From Leptospira levettii (GTDB lineage Bacteria; Spirochaetota; Leptospiria; Leptospirales; Leptospiraceae), in assembly GCF_002812085.1 (NCBI RefSeq), contig NZ_NPDM01000002.1:62001-126000 (forward strand): a stretch of DNA of 64,000 nt, in the 5' to 3' direction. Below, piece by piece: positions 47,455-56,421 of the stretch (its first letter is position 1; every line of letters begins with the position of its first letter). The notes beneath the pieces were generated by a model. That model had not been told where the DNA came from. It ran no database searches and worked only from the letters and a program-made list of their open reading frames with translations. A program made the position numbers and the translations under genes.

Positions 47455-49039
47455 ACCTGTTGATTTAAGAACCGTTAGGGTTCATTCCAAAGACGATTTA
47501 CCACCAGATTTTATGGTGGATACGGATAGGTTAGGAAAGTGGAAACGTTTCAAACCTTCCATTTTAAGGATTTACATTCTGAAAGAGATATTAAGTCCGT
47601 TTTTGGTTGCTCTTTCTTTTTTTACAATGATCTATATGGCAGTTGCCATCCAAAAGATGATTGGACTTTTTGTTGGAAAGGGGGTCGATTTTTTCCGTTT
47701 ATTGGATTATATGGGTTATGTTTTTGGGAATACTCTTCCCATGACCATTCCCATGGCTTGTTTGATGTCTGGAATCATGGCGGCTGGTCGGTTGTCTGGT
47801 GATTCCGAAATCACTGCGATGAGAGCTTCTGGGGTTTCGTTTCCCTATATCTACAGTAATTTTTTAGTATTTGGCTTTCTTATGACACTTCTTGTAGGGT
47901 ATCTAAATTTTTATTTAGGACCAGAGAACACTCGTAAGATGAAAGATTTTGATAATTGGATAGCTTCCTATAATCCTTTACTTGCGATCCAACCGGGTCA
48001 ATTCTCTGGGGATAAAACACAGGATTTTTTCTCAGAGAAAGGTCGTACCATGTATTCTGGTGGTGTGGATGAAGATGGTAACCTAAGTAATGTCCAAATT
48101 CGAGAATGGGCAATTTCTGCTAGTGGAACGGATTATATTATGGTGAACAATTTGGCTGTCCCAATGGGTGGGTCAAAAATGTTACAAATCATCAATGCCA
48201 AAGAGGGTTTACTAGTTGAAAAGAAGAACTCAGTTGGTGAATACGAAAAGTCAGTTCGATTGAGAAAAGGTTATGTGATTGAATGGGATCCTGAAACCAA
48301 TGCGATTGGTGTCACCAATTTCATGAATGGGGAAATGGATTACAACACACCAGCAAAAAAAGATACAAAAACATTGAGTATCAATGTAAAACCAGATACG
48401 TTCTCCTTACCAATGTTAATCGAGATCAGAAATGCTATAGAATCGGAAGGATTGGAAAATATTCCTGGTTTGGAAATTTTAAAAGAATATGGTTTGTCTA
48501 TCAAAGGTGTTGGTGGGCTTAAACAAATGGTGGAACAATTCAAATATGAAATCATCATGGGTGCAAATTCAGGGAACCAAGAAGAAATGGCACAAAAATT
48601 TGCCTTGTTTACACAGTTGTCTGAACTTCTAAATGAATCCAAAAAAACCCTCACTGGTTTTAATGTGGAAATCCATAAACGGTTTGCAACTCCACTCTCG
48701 TGTCAGATTTTTTTCTTCTTATCCTTTCCCCTGGGTCTTGTTGTCAAACGATCTGGAAAGGGTATGAGTTTTACTCTGGCAGTTGTTTTTTTACTCATTT
48801 ACTATACATTTTTTATCTTTGGTTCTGGGATTTCTTACAAAGAAAACGTTCCGGATTGGGTGGGGCCTTGGTCTGCCAATATCGTGATTGCAACCCTTTC
48901 GATTTATATCATGATTTCAAGGACAGATGCAAAATTACCAGAGTCTATCCGAAACAAGTTTGGTTTTTATTTTCGCTGGAAAGACAAGTGGGATGAAACA
49001 TGGGAAATGTTAAAAAATCGCTTCGCAAGGAAGAAATAA
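47447..49039 (+). CDS. LptF/LptG-type lipopolysaccharide export permease
   Basis: A 530-residue inner-membrane permease of the YjgP/YjgQ family, which with LptB powers LPS transfer to the outer membrane. N-terminal helices (about residues 45-125) include '[34 protein letters not shown]', a periplasmic jelly-roll-like part follows, and C-terminal helices lie at about 415-500. It is longer than usual (about 360 aa) because of an insertion around 305-410. TTG 47447 has AAAGGGA upstream and overlaps the miaB stop; ATG 47513 is the alternative. LptF versus LptG cannot be decided. Confidence 0.88.
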   Translation: MSKPVDLRTVRVHSKDDLPPDFMVDTDRLGKWKRFKPSILRIYILKEILSPFLVALSFFTMIYMAVAIQKMIGLFVGKGVDFFRLLDYMGYVFGNTLPMTIPMACLMSGIMAAGRLSGDSEITAMRASGVSFPYIYSNFLVFGFLMTLLVGYLNFYLGPENTRKMKDFDNWIASYNPLLAIQPGQFSGDKTQDFFSEKGRTMYSGGVDEDGNLSNVQIREWAISASGTDYIMVNNLAVPMGGSKMLQIINAKEGLLVEKKNSVGEYEKSVRLRKGYVIEWDPETNAIGVTNFMNGEMDYNTPAKKDTKTLSINVKPDTFSLPMLIEIRNAIESEGLENIPGLEILKEYGLSIKGVGGLKQMVEQFKYEIIMGANSGNQEEMAQKFALFTQLSELLNESKKTLTGFNVEIHKRFATPLSCQIFFFLSFPLGLVVKRSGKGMSFTLAVVFLLIYYTFFIFGSGISYKENVPDWVGPWSANIVIATLSIYIMISRTDAKLPESIRNKFGFYFRWKDKWDETWEMLKNRFARKK

Positions 49040-49109
49040 TAGAAAATTTGCTAGAAAATTCCCCTGTCTACGGTCCCATAGAGAGTAGTTGTCATTTAGG
49101 AGATCGGGT

Positions 49110-49940
49110 TTGAAAACTTCTTATATTTGGAATCTTTCCCAGGGCCGTCCGTTTCCCGTAGAGCTTTGGAAACATTCAAAAATCAAAATCCAAGTGAACC
49201 AAATTGGTTTGTCGGAATTGGATCAAATCACAATCACACCAAACGATATTCATATCCTTTTTATCCAAGTGACGTTCAAAGAATGGAATGAGATTCTACC
49301 AAAAATCAAATCCACATTTGAAATGAGTCCTTTTGTTTCTTTGATCTTAGTTTCTTCCGAAGATGGTGTAAACCAAATCCAAGAAATGGTACAATCCCAA
49401 CCCAAATACCTGGTCTTAGAAAACCCTCTACATGTGCGGGAACTGAGAATGATTTTGGACCGAACCATCCAATCAGAATCTTACAAGGCAGCTGCATTAG
49501 ATATTGGAAATTCATGTTTAGAAAACGTGGGTTTTTTTGAAGGTGTATTTTCTTTAGCACACCAAGAATACGAAGAATCAAAAAAAGAAAATGAAGCTTT
49601 GCGTTCGATCCTAAAGTATGAGGAACTTGTAAAACGTTCACAAGCTGGGATTAATTCTGCACTAGAACGTGTGAATGATATGAAGAACCAAGAACTCATT
49701 GAGTTACACCAAAGGGTCAAAGCTATCCAACAATTGGATGAACTTCGGGAAAAGGAACTCAAACAAGCCCTTGAATTACAGAAAGCAACGGAAGAAGTAT
49801 TAAATTATTCGCGAATCGAAGAAATGAATTTGGATAAAATTTTACGAGCACAAGATCGATTGTTTGAGTATACGGAACAAGAAATCAAAGAACTTGTGGA
49901 AGAAAATAGAGCACTAAAGAAAAAACTTGGGATGTTATAA
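49110..49940 (+). CDS. Receiver-like domain plus coiled-coil protein
   Basis: About 276 residues. The first 125 look like a degenerate response-regulator receiver fold ('DIHILFIQVTFKEWNEIL', 'PFVSLILVSSED', 'KYLVLENPLHVRELRMIL', the last like the K-P pattern of receivers but without a clear phospho-Asp). Residues from about 150 form a long coiled coil. I prefer TTG 49110, with AGGAG 6 nt upstream; TTG 49089 has no ribosome-binding site. It sits downstream of the LPS permease. No function can be assigned. Confidence 0.65.
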   Translation: MKTSYIWNLSQGRPFPVELWKHSKIKIQVNQIGLSELDQITITPNDIHILFIQVTFKEWNEILPKIKSTFEMSPFVSLILVSSEDGVNQIQEMVQSQPKYLVLENPLHVRELRMILDRTIQSESYKAAALDIGNSCLENVGFFEGVFSLAHQEYEESKKENEALRSILKYEELVKRSQAGINSALERVNDMKNQELIELHQRVKAIQQLDELREKELKQALELQKATEEVLNYSRIEEMNLDKILRAQDRLFEYTEQEIKELVEENRALKKKLGML

Positions 49941-49941
49941 T

Positions 49942-50742
49942 TCAAAAATCCTTTCCGACTTTTTCCTCTATCGCCGCGTATTCCTTTGATTCGCGGCCAT
50001 AATGCAATTCTGCAAATCTTAATAAGTGTTTTTTCTTTAATTCTTTGAATTCATAATAGAGTTCTTGGTTCTTGGAACGAAAGGCTGTTTGTTCCATTTT
50101 CTCATAGGAAAGAGCAAGAAGTCTGTGGGGTTCTGCTTCCATTTCATTTTTGGATGAGATTTCAATATAACGAGTTGTAAAGTCTATGACCTGTAAGTAG
50201 TTTTTAAAGGACTCTTGGTGTTTGATGTACTCTCTATAAATTCCAGATTTTAAATCGATATACGAAGCACTTTCTTTCACCTTTGGATTTTCAATTTTAT
50301 CCAACAAATTCATCGCTTTTACAAGGCGAAGTGTCGTTTGGGTCCTGAGTTCATAGAGTTGTTTTTGGAATTCTTTTTCCTTGTTTTCTTTTCGTGTTAC
50401 TTTCTGCCATTCGTAACGATCTTCGTAAAAAACTTCTTTTTTAAAATCCTCTCTCCTTTTATCGATTCCCTTTTTTCCAGTTTCAAAACCATCCAAAGCA
50501 AGTGAGTATTCTTTGTTTGCATCCGACCATCGTTTTTGAGAGTTTTTTTCATCGACAAAGTCGAGAACAGGTATGGTTCCAATGGCTTGGGTAGAATCAC
50601 CCCAAGGTGAACCTGATTCTGGTCGGGTAGGGAGAATGGATTCTACCCTTGTTTCGCCCGTTTGATTTGGATCAGTAGCTCCCAGTGGAATCTGGAAGGA
50701 AAGGAGGAGGAGGACCCAAAAAAATCGGCGATGGTTTACCAT
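49942..50742 (-). CDS. Exported helical protein, unrecognised family
   Basis: A 266-residue protein with a clear signal peptide ('FFWVLLLLSFQIPLGA', cleavage near residue 22), a Thr/Pro/Ser-rich segment and a long helical C-terminal part rich in Lys, Glu, Tyr and Arg (about 75-266). The repeated helix pattern suggests an alpha-solenoid or coiled-coil-like periplasmic protein. I do not recognise it with confidence. Its overall layout recalls Leptospira periplasmic flagellar-sheath helical proteins, but that is only an impression. It is convergent with the receiver-like gene, 1 nt between stops. Confidence 0.65.
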   Translation of the reverse strand: MVNHRRFFWVLLLLSFQIPLGATDPNQTGETRVESILPTRPESGSPWGDSTQAIGTIPVLDFVDEKNSQKRWSDANKEYSLALDGFETGKKGIDKRREDFKKEVFYEDRYEWQKVTRKENKEKEFQKQLYELRTQTTLRLVKAMNLLDKIENPKVKESASYIDLKSGIYREYIKHQESFKNYLQVIDFTTRYIEISSKNEMEAEPHRLLALSYEKMEQTAFRSKNQELYYEFKELKKKHLLRFAELHYGRESKEYAAIEEKVGKDF

Positions 50743-50813
50743 TTCAGGGAAACTTTCCTTGAATCCAGGATATTGGCAAGAACTATCACTTTATGGTACT
50801 AATTCAGAGAAAA

Positions 50814-51248
50814 ATGGAAACAACGAAAAAGATCGTTCTCATCGCACATGACAATCGAAAAGAAGATTTACTTGATTGGGTAAAATTTAACCGGGGAACA
50901 TTGAGTAAACACCATCTTTCAGCAACAGGAACAACAGGAAAATTGATCCACGAACAAATTGGTTTGCCTGTTTTTCGTTTCATTTCGGGTCCACTTGGTG
51001 GAGACCAACAAATTGGTGCAAAAATCGTAGAAGATTCAATTGATTTTATGGTGTTTTTTTGGGATCCACTTTCTGCACAACCACATGATCCAGATGTGAA
51101 AGCTTTATTACGTATTGCAGTATTATATAATATTCCAATGGCATGCAATCGATCAAGTGCGGATTTTTTGATCTCTTCTCCACTGATGGAAAAAGAATAC
51201 AATCGGCAACTAATTGATTACGGTTCGAGAATACCCGCTAAAAATTAA
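50814..51248 (+). CDS. mgsA: Methylglyoxal synthase
   Basis: A 144-residue enzyme making methylglyoxal from dihydroxyacetone phosphate, a phosphate-starvation bypass of lower glycolysis. Family residues are all present: H12 (AHDNRK), the phosphate loop 'SATGTTGK', 'SGPLGGDQQIGA' with catalytic D64, and 'QPHDPDVKALLR' with H91 and D94. I prefer ATG 50814, which starts the conserved core; ATG 50793 in frame adds seven residues. Its last 39 bases overlap the convergent SRPBCC-like gene. Confidence 0.93.
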   Translation: METTKKIVLIAHDNRKEDLLDWVKFNRGTLSKHHLSATGTTGKLIHEQIGLPVFRFISGPLGGDQQIGAKIVEDSIDFMVFFWDPLSAQPHDPDVKALLRIAVLYNIPMACNRSSADFLISSPLMEKEYNRQLIDYGSRIPAKN

Positions 51249-51716
51249 ATTTGCTTTTACCGTGAAATAATCAGCTGTGAGTTTGTGGCGTTTTTTGAAC
51301 ATAAAATACAACATTGGGTATAAAAAGTATTTGGAAATGGGCCAGAGGTAAAAATTGATATCAATCTCATCCGATAATATGGATTCTTTTTCATTCACTT
51401 TGATAAACCGATGTGTATGTATAAACTTTAAAAATGGTCCTTTTTCTTGGGAATCTTGGAAAAGGGAATTTTTCTCGTATTTAGTATGTTTTGCGATCCA
51501 TTGGGTGTAGAGAAAAGGCAGGATTGGGACCTTTAAAATGGCTGTTTCACCGACATGTAAAGATCTAGGTTTTTGGATCACCTGGATCCCTCGATTTGCC
51601 TTCATTAATGTTTCAAAACCGATTGGATCTTCATGGAATTGGAATAACCTTTCAATCGGCACTTGGAATTTTGATTGGTAAATAAATGTATCCATACTCT
51701 TTAGAAGGTAATTCAT
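51210..51716 (-). CDS. SRPBCC/START-like protein
   Basis: About 168 residues. The opening 'TFIYQSKFQVPIERLFQFHEDPIGFETL' matches the first strand and helix of SRPBCC ligand-binding proteins, and 'GPFLKFIHTHRF' resembles the central strands. A polyketide cyclase/dehydrase-like fold binding a hydrophobic ligand is likely, with no known ligand. The start is uncertain: ATG 51716, or ATG 51695, which begins just at the family core. It diverges from the next gene with about 6 nt between starts. Confidence 0.6.
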   Translation of the reverse strand: MNYLLKSMDTFIYQSKFQVPIERLFQFHEDPIGFETLMKANRGIQVIQKPRSLHVGETAILKVPILPFLYTQWIAKHTKYEKNSLFQDSQEKGPFLKFIHTHRFIKVNEKESILSDEIDINFYLWPISKYFLYPMLYFMFKKRHKLTADYFTVKANLIFSGYSRTVIN

Positions 51717-51722
51717 TCCATT

Positions 51723-52298
51723 ATGACTTTGTTTTTTAAGAAAAAGAAACATTCGGTGCCCAAATTACACTCAGAAGTAATCGAAAGGATTAAGGAAGAG
51801 TCAAAAAGGCAACAAAGGGAGCAAGTGTTATTGGTACAAATGGTTCGAATCCAAAGCGGATTGGGCGAAGTGCAAGTGAGTTTTTCTGATCGTTTAGTGA
51901 CGGATTCAAATTGGATTCGTTTTGCCAATGAAGATTCCAAAGAAAGATTACATCACGGCGAATTTTCTATCGAAAACGGAAATATATATTACCATCCAAA
52001 TGTAGAGTTGAATTGGCAAAATACTCCCAAAGATACAATCCATAAAATTGTATCCAATTATCAATTTACCAATGGGAAAGTTTATTTGGATCGAAAGGAT
52101 TACGATCAGTTAGTGCCTGTATTAAAAAGTTGTTTTCTATCAGAACAAGTGGATTCTGTTTTTATGGATGGAAACATTTGCCAATTGGAAATTAAATCTT
52201 TAGATGATGCCAAAGAAGAACGGATTTCGGATGTTTTATTAACCTTTTTTTCGTCTTTTTATCCTAGTCCGTTTTTAGAACCACATCGTCCCCAGTAG
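51723..52298 (+). CDS. Hypothetical cytoplasmic protein
   Basis: A 191-residue protein that I do not recognise. There is no signal peptide or membrane helix. A basic, Lys/Arg-rich N-terminus with a helix (about residues 15-40) is followed by a mixed beta-rich domain ('GEVQVSFSDRLV', 'NGNIYYHPNVELNW', 'NGKVYLDRKDYDQLVPVL'). The last 35 bases overlap the end of the convergent TPR gene. Function is unknown. Confidence 0.65.
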   Translation: MTLFFKKKKHSVPKLHSEVIERIKEESKRQQREQVLLVQMVRIQSGLGEVQVSFSDRLVTDSNWIRFANEDSKERLHHGEFSIENGNIYYHPNVELNWQNTPKDTIHKIVSNYQFTNGKVYLDRKDYDQLVPVLKSCFLSEQVDSVFMDGNICQLEIKSLDDAKEERISDVLLTFFSSFYPSPFLEPHRPQ

Positions 52299-54276
52299 CT
52301 AATTCTTTTTCCCATCCACGTTGTTTCGGTTTGATGTTTGAAATCGATTTTCCTAAAGAAATGATTTCGCCTTCAAAAAGAGTTTTTCCTCTTCTTTGGA
52401 AAACTGGTTTCGAATCCAATTTTAATCCATCATCCTTACCAAGAGATACGATAACTTCGTCTTTTTTTACCTTAAGAATTTTACCTTCGATTGGCAGAGT
52501 CGATTTAATTCTTTCCGCAATTCGATGTACGATGGTTGGCAAACTATCGCGTCCTCTTTGGTTTGTTTTCCAATTGGCGATATCTTTTAATTGATCTCTG
52601 TCATAGATAGAAATATCAAATTTAATATCACCATTTTCAATTTGGTATTTTCCATGGACCACATAACGAATTTTAGTTGCATTTCGTCTTTTGGAATCCA
52701 AGTGATGTAAGTTATCGATCGAAAAAGGTATTGTTTGAGAAAAAGGATGATAACTGGATTCTTTTAATAAATTACGAATGGACTTAAATTCACTTCCCTC
52801 AACCACTCTTACTGATAACATGTTTTTTAATTGGTATCTTAAAACTTCTGCAAACAAACGTCCAGCTTGGAGATGATAAGGAAAAGGACTTACCGATTCT
52901 AAATCAAAAACATAAACTTCTGGACTAAACCTAACCGATAAATCGGAAACAGAATTTGGATCAATTTGAATGTATCCTTCCTTAAATTCGATCGAATCCT
53001 TTAGATTTTTAATCACAAATTCCAGTTTATTTTGTAATTTAAAAGAATTTGGATCTTCTTCTCGCAAGCGTAATAATAGATTTATATATTTAACAGAATC
53101 ACCTGATAAATTATAAAAATCTAAAAGTTCTTTTCTGACTACTGGTGTTTGAGCGCTTAAGTCCCTAGCTCTAAATAAATGGAATAAACTACTCTTATGG
53201 TATAAGGAATGTTTTTCAGCATAATAACGATCCCTTCGGTAATCCCCCAACTCTCGTCGTAGTTTGGATTCTTCCTTTTCGGAAGAAATAACATACTCTT
53301 CTGCTTCAAAACGTAATATTTCATCTAGATCATCGAGTGCTAATGCTCTTCTGTAATGGTATGAAGCAAATTTAGTTTCACCCAATTCCCATGCAAGATT
53401 CGCTTCAATGCTATGATAGAGTTGGTTTTCTGGGAACTCTCGTGCTAGTTCATAAATTCGTTTAAAAGCTTTTGTTTTTAAGTCTTTGTCATTATTTGCA
53501 TTAGCTAAAATCAAATCATGATATACAAAATAGAATCTAGCTTCTTCGTTTTTATCATCTAAATTCAAAGCATTTTCGAGCGTTTCTTTTACACTGGGTA
53601 ATACGGAAACCAAAGCCCTTGGTTGGAAGTAATTTTCATACAAAAGAACTTTAGCTTTGAAGGAGAAACCGGATGGATCGTTTGGCTCTTTTTTTGTATA
53701 AGAATCAATTGTGTCCAAGGCATTTTCAAATTGTTTTTTTGAAAAATACAACTCAGCTAACATTCTCAATAAATCAGAAGGTTCTCCTAATTTATCAGAT
53801 AAAGATTTTATTTTGTAAAGAGCTGAATCCGTTTTACCTTGTTTTAAAAGTGATTTTGCTTCTGTGATCCTTAAGCTAGTGTGATTTGGAAATTCAGTGA
53901 GTAGGGGTTGGATTAAATCATAAACCGACTTAAACTCACCATCCATTAAATAGATTTCAGACAAACCTGTGACTGCTGGTATGTATTTGGAATCTCTTTG
54001 TAAAATTTCTAAGTAAAACTTTTTGCTTTCTTTGTAGGATCCTAATACAAAACTACAATCAGCGATTCCTAACTTAGCATCGATGGAATTTCTGTTTTTT
54101 TGTAACGCAGATTGGTATAAGGGAATGGCTTTTCTGCAATTATTGTTTGATTGGAAATTTTTGGCTTCTGCAATGTCATCTAATGCACTCGGTTCAGCAA
54201 AAACAAATTGTGTGAAAAAAAATAGTATCCCAAGTACACTGTATTTTTTGGTATGTTTATCGAGGTTCTGGAACAA
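52264..54276 (-). CDS. Exported TPR protein with TolB/FlgT-like C-terminal part
   Basis: A 670-residue exported protein. A signal peptide (cleavage after FVFA, about residue 27) precedes at least six TPR-like repeats (about 33-330). Residues from about 430 resemble the TolB-N/CsgG-like fold that forms small periplasmic oligomers ('FPYHLQAGRLFAEVLRYQL', 'KIRYVVHGKYQIENGDIKF'), and the end ('GKILKVKKDEVIVSLGKDDGLKL') is FlgT-C-like. TTG 54276 is supported by an excellent AAGGAGG at 54282-54288. It overlaps the upstream NHL gene by 20 nt, so they form one operon. Confidence 0.8.
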   Translation of the reverse strand: MFQNLDKHTKKYSVLGILFFFTQFVFAEPSALDDIAEAKNFQSNNNCRKAIPLYQSALQKNRNSIDAKLGIADCSFVLGSYKESKKFYLEILQRDSKYIPAVTGLSEIYLMDGEFKSVYDLIQPLLTEFPNHTSLRITEAKSLLKQGKTDSALYKIKSLSDKLGEPSDLLRMLAELYFSKKQFENALDTIDSYTKKEPNDPSGFSFKAKVLLYENYFQPRALVSVLPSVKETLENALNLDDKNEEARFYFVYHDLILANANNDKDLKTKAFKRIYELAREFPENQLYHSIEANLAWELGETKFASYHYRRALALDDLDEILRFEAEEYVISSEKEESKLRRELGDYRRDRYYAEKHSLYHKSSLFHLFRARDLSAQTPVVRKELLDFYNLSGDSVKYINLLLRLREEDPNSFKLQNKLEFVIKNLKDSIEFKEGYIQIDPNSVSDLSVRFSPEVYVFDLESVSPFPYHLQAGRLFAEVLRYQLKNMLSVRVVEGSEFKSIRNLLKESSYHPFSQTIPFSIDNLHHLDSKRRNATKIRYVVHGKYQIENGDIKFDISIYDRDQLKDIANWKTNQRGRDSLPTIVHRIAERIKSTLPIEGKILKVKKDEVIVSLGKDDGLKLDSKPVFQRRGKTLFEGEIISLGKSISNIKPKQRGWEKELATGDDVVLKTD

Positions 54277-56290
54277 AATAACCTCCTTCGTCCCTTCCTT
54301 TTACGCCTCTATGATCTACACCAATGCCTATTTTGATATATCGATTGATGAGTTCAGGATTTGTATCTGTTTTATAGGAAAGAATATAACGGTAATCTAA
54401 ATGAGATCTAAAGAGCTTGTATAAATCTCTTTCTTCCCCTTCACCATCCAAATAGATATACTTTCCATTACTTGGACCTGTTAAATCAGACCAAGATTCT
54501 TCATACGATGGATTGGAATTTGTTGTTAATACATAAATCGGAATGGAATGTGCTTTAGCATAAGATACGATTCTTGATTTTTGGTATTGTAAAAAACTAT
54601 CTTCTTTTGCTTCTTTTGAAACCAAATACACGAGGATTTTTGGTCCCGTTTCCATTGATAGTTTTTTTAAGGCGGCAATACTTGCTTTGCCAAAATTGTA
54701 TTTTTCTTCTGCTTGGCTATCTCGGATTTTAGCAAGAATGTCTCTGAGTGATACTGTATCTGGTAAAATCAATTGGCTATCTTTTCCAGCACGATAAAGT
54801 GTTATATGGTCTGTATCATGTAAGGACCGAAAAAGAGGGAATAAACCATCTTCTAAATTTGTTTTTCCTTTTTTCAAACTTTCGCTATTTTCATAAACAA
54901 TCGCAATGTTCAATTTTTCGTTAATTTTGTTTTTGTTCGCTAAAGAGAAGAGTGGGGTCATATTGTCGTTTTCGAAGATTCGAAAACTCAAACGATCAAT
55001 CCCAACTAATTCTTTACCCCCTCTATTTTTAACGCGAGTGTAAATATGAATATTGGGGAAGTCCGACGTATCAATTGATTCGATTTTTAGGTCAAGATTT
55101 GAAAGTAAATTGTTCTTATGCGAAAAAATATCAATTCTATGTTTTCCAAAATCTACAAAATACATACTTCCTGTAGAATCCATATTTGTAGCAAAAGGCC
55201 GGTATAATACTCGATAAACACCATTTTTATCTCTGAATTTTGGAAGTTGTCTCCAATCTCCATTTAACATCGAATAGTTCCAAATCCCTGTTAACTCATC
55301 CGTTAGAAAAATTTGGTTATCTAAAATTCGGATATTTCGCGGTTTTTTCCATTCTGATTTGGAAATGGTTTCAATGGTATTGCCATCACCATCAAACACA
55401 AAAACTTTTAGTTTATCTTTATCGACTACATAGATTTTTTGATTCTCAATTGTAATCCCAGAAGGATTCACAAGTTTGGAATTTCCAATTCCAAGGATTT
55501 CTAATACAAATTGTCCATTCTGATTAAACTTTTGGATTCGACCGTTTCCAGAATCAGCTACATATAAATTCCCTAATGGATCAAAACAAATGGAAGAGGG
55601 TCCCCGGAATTGGCCTGGATTTTTTCCAGGTCCACCAATAGTTGCCAAATAACTTCCATTCAAGTCAAAAACTAAAACTTCATCTCTAACAAAATCAGCG
55701 ATATAAACTTTTTGGTTTTGGTAAACGAGTGAAACTGGTCTTTCGAGTTTTCTTGTGATTCCACCTCTCCAATTGGAGATGGGTGTTCCTTGTGCATTAA
55801 ATTTAACCACATTGGAAGTATCAAAGCCTGCTACATAAAAGTTTCCATCTTCATCAAATGTGATATCAACTGGATTTCGAAAACGATACCCACGAATGGA
55901 ATCACCTTCTATAGTTTTAAAGTAGATTTTTTCTTTTTCTGTGACACCACCTGCGATCGCTAAGCGGAGAGTCTCAATTTTATTTGTTATAAGCAGGTCA
56001 TTTTTTGCTTTGGTAGCTAAAATTTCTAATTCATCTAAGGCTTCTTCCCATTCACCTAACAAGTAGTAGTTATTTGCCAATTCTAAACGAGCAAGGTGGA
56101 AATCCTTTTTTAAATTCACCGCTTTTTGGAATCGTTCTTTCGCTGCGGAATATTCTCTTAAATTTTTATAGGTGAGCCCACGTTTGAATTCTTCCTTGGC
56201 ATTCTCTTCCCCCAGGGAAAAATTGGGAAAGTCTAGAGGAAAGATTTGGGTGCAGACCAAAAGAAAGATGATGGATACAAACTTTCGCAA
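54257..56290 (-). CDS. Exported TPR/NHL beta-propeller/vWA-like protein
   Basis: A 677-residue protein from TTG 56290, with signal peptide 'RKFVSIIFLLVCTQIF', TPR-like repeats (about 40-85), an NHL-type six-bladed propeller (about 100-400, repeats of 'GxPxxNPSGI...IYVVD' kind), and a vWA-like C-terminal domain (about 470-650). The MIDAS position reads 'VYENSES' rather than DxSxS. TTG 56290 is chosen because the promoter (-35 56335-56340, -10 56312-56317) puts the transcript start downstream of the ATG at 56326, and AGGGG sits 7 nt before the TTG. Confidence 0.8.
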   Translation of the reverse strand: MRKFVSIIFLLVCTQIFPLDFPNFSLGEENAKEEFKRGLTYKNLREYSAAKERFQKAVNLKKDFHLARLELANNYYLLGEWEEALDELEILATKAKNDLLITNKIETLRLAIAGGVTEKEKIYFKTIEGDSIRGYRFRNPVDITFDEDGNFYVAGFDTSNVVKFNAQGTPISNWRGGITRKLERPVSLVYQNQKVYIADFVRDEVLVFDLNGSYLATIGGPGKNPGQFRGPSSICFDPLGNLYVADSGNGRIQKFNQNGQFVLEILGIGNSKLVNPSGITIENQKIYVVDKDKLKVFVFDGDGNTIETISKSEWKKPRNIRILDNQIFLTDELTGIWNYSMLNGDWRQLPKFRDKNGVYRVLYRPFATNMDSTGSMYFVDFGKHRIDIFSHKNNLLSNLDLKIESIDTSDFPNIHIYTRVKNRGGKELVGIDRLSFRIFENDNMTPLFSLANKNKINEKLNIAIVYENSESLKKGKTNLEDGLFPLFRSLHDTDHITLYRAGKDSQLILPDTVSLRDILAKIRDSQAEEKYNFGKASIAALKKLSMETGPKILVYLVSKEAKEDSFLQYQKSRIVSYAKAHSIPIYVLTTNSNPSYEESWSDLTGPSNGKYIYLDGEGEERDLYKLFRSHLDYRYILSYKTDTNPELINRYIKIGIGVDHRGVKGRDEGGYFVPEPR

Positions 56291-56311
56291 AAAACTTCCC
56301 CTCTGTCCCCC

Positions 56312-56340
56312 ATTATAATGGGACATAATATTGTAGTCAA
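56312..56340 (-). promoter_or_regulatory. Promoter of the NHL/TPR operon
   Basis: On the minus strand TTGACT (56340-56335, 5/6 of TTGACA), exactly 17 nt, then a perfect TATAAT (56317-56312). The transcript would start near 56305, about 15 nt before TTG 56290. The -10 lies in the perfect 14-bp palindrome CCCATTATAATGGG (56309-56322), which could be an operator. Confidence 0.65.
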
Positions 56341-56421
56341 CCCCTTCCTCAGAGAAAGGGCAAAGCAATCATTCTTTATTCTCGACAGATTCACCAAATT
56401 CGACAACATGGAATAGTCATT

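Noticed and set aside
51210..51752. Long N-terminal extension of the SRPBCC frame
   Set aside because: It runs into the divergent gene starting at 51723, and the family core begins near residue 20.
56326..56368. ATG starts for the NHL protein at 56326 and 56368
   Set aside because: The consensus promoter places the transcript start downstream of both, and TTG 56290 has a ribosome-binding site and a cleaner signal peptide.
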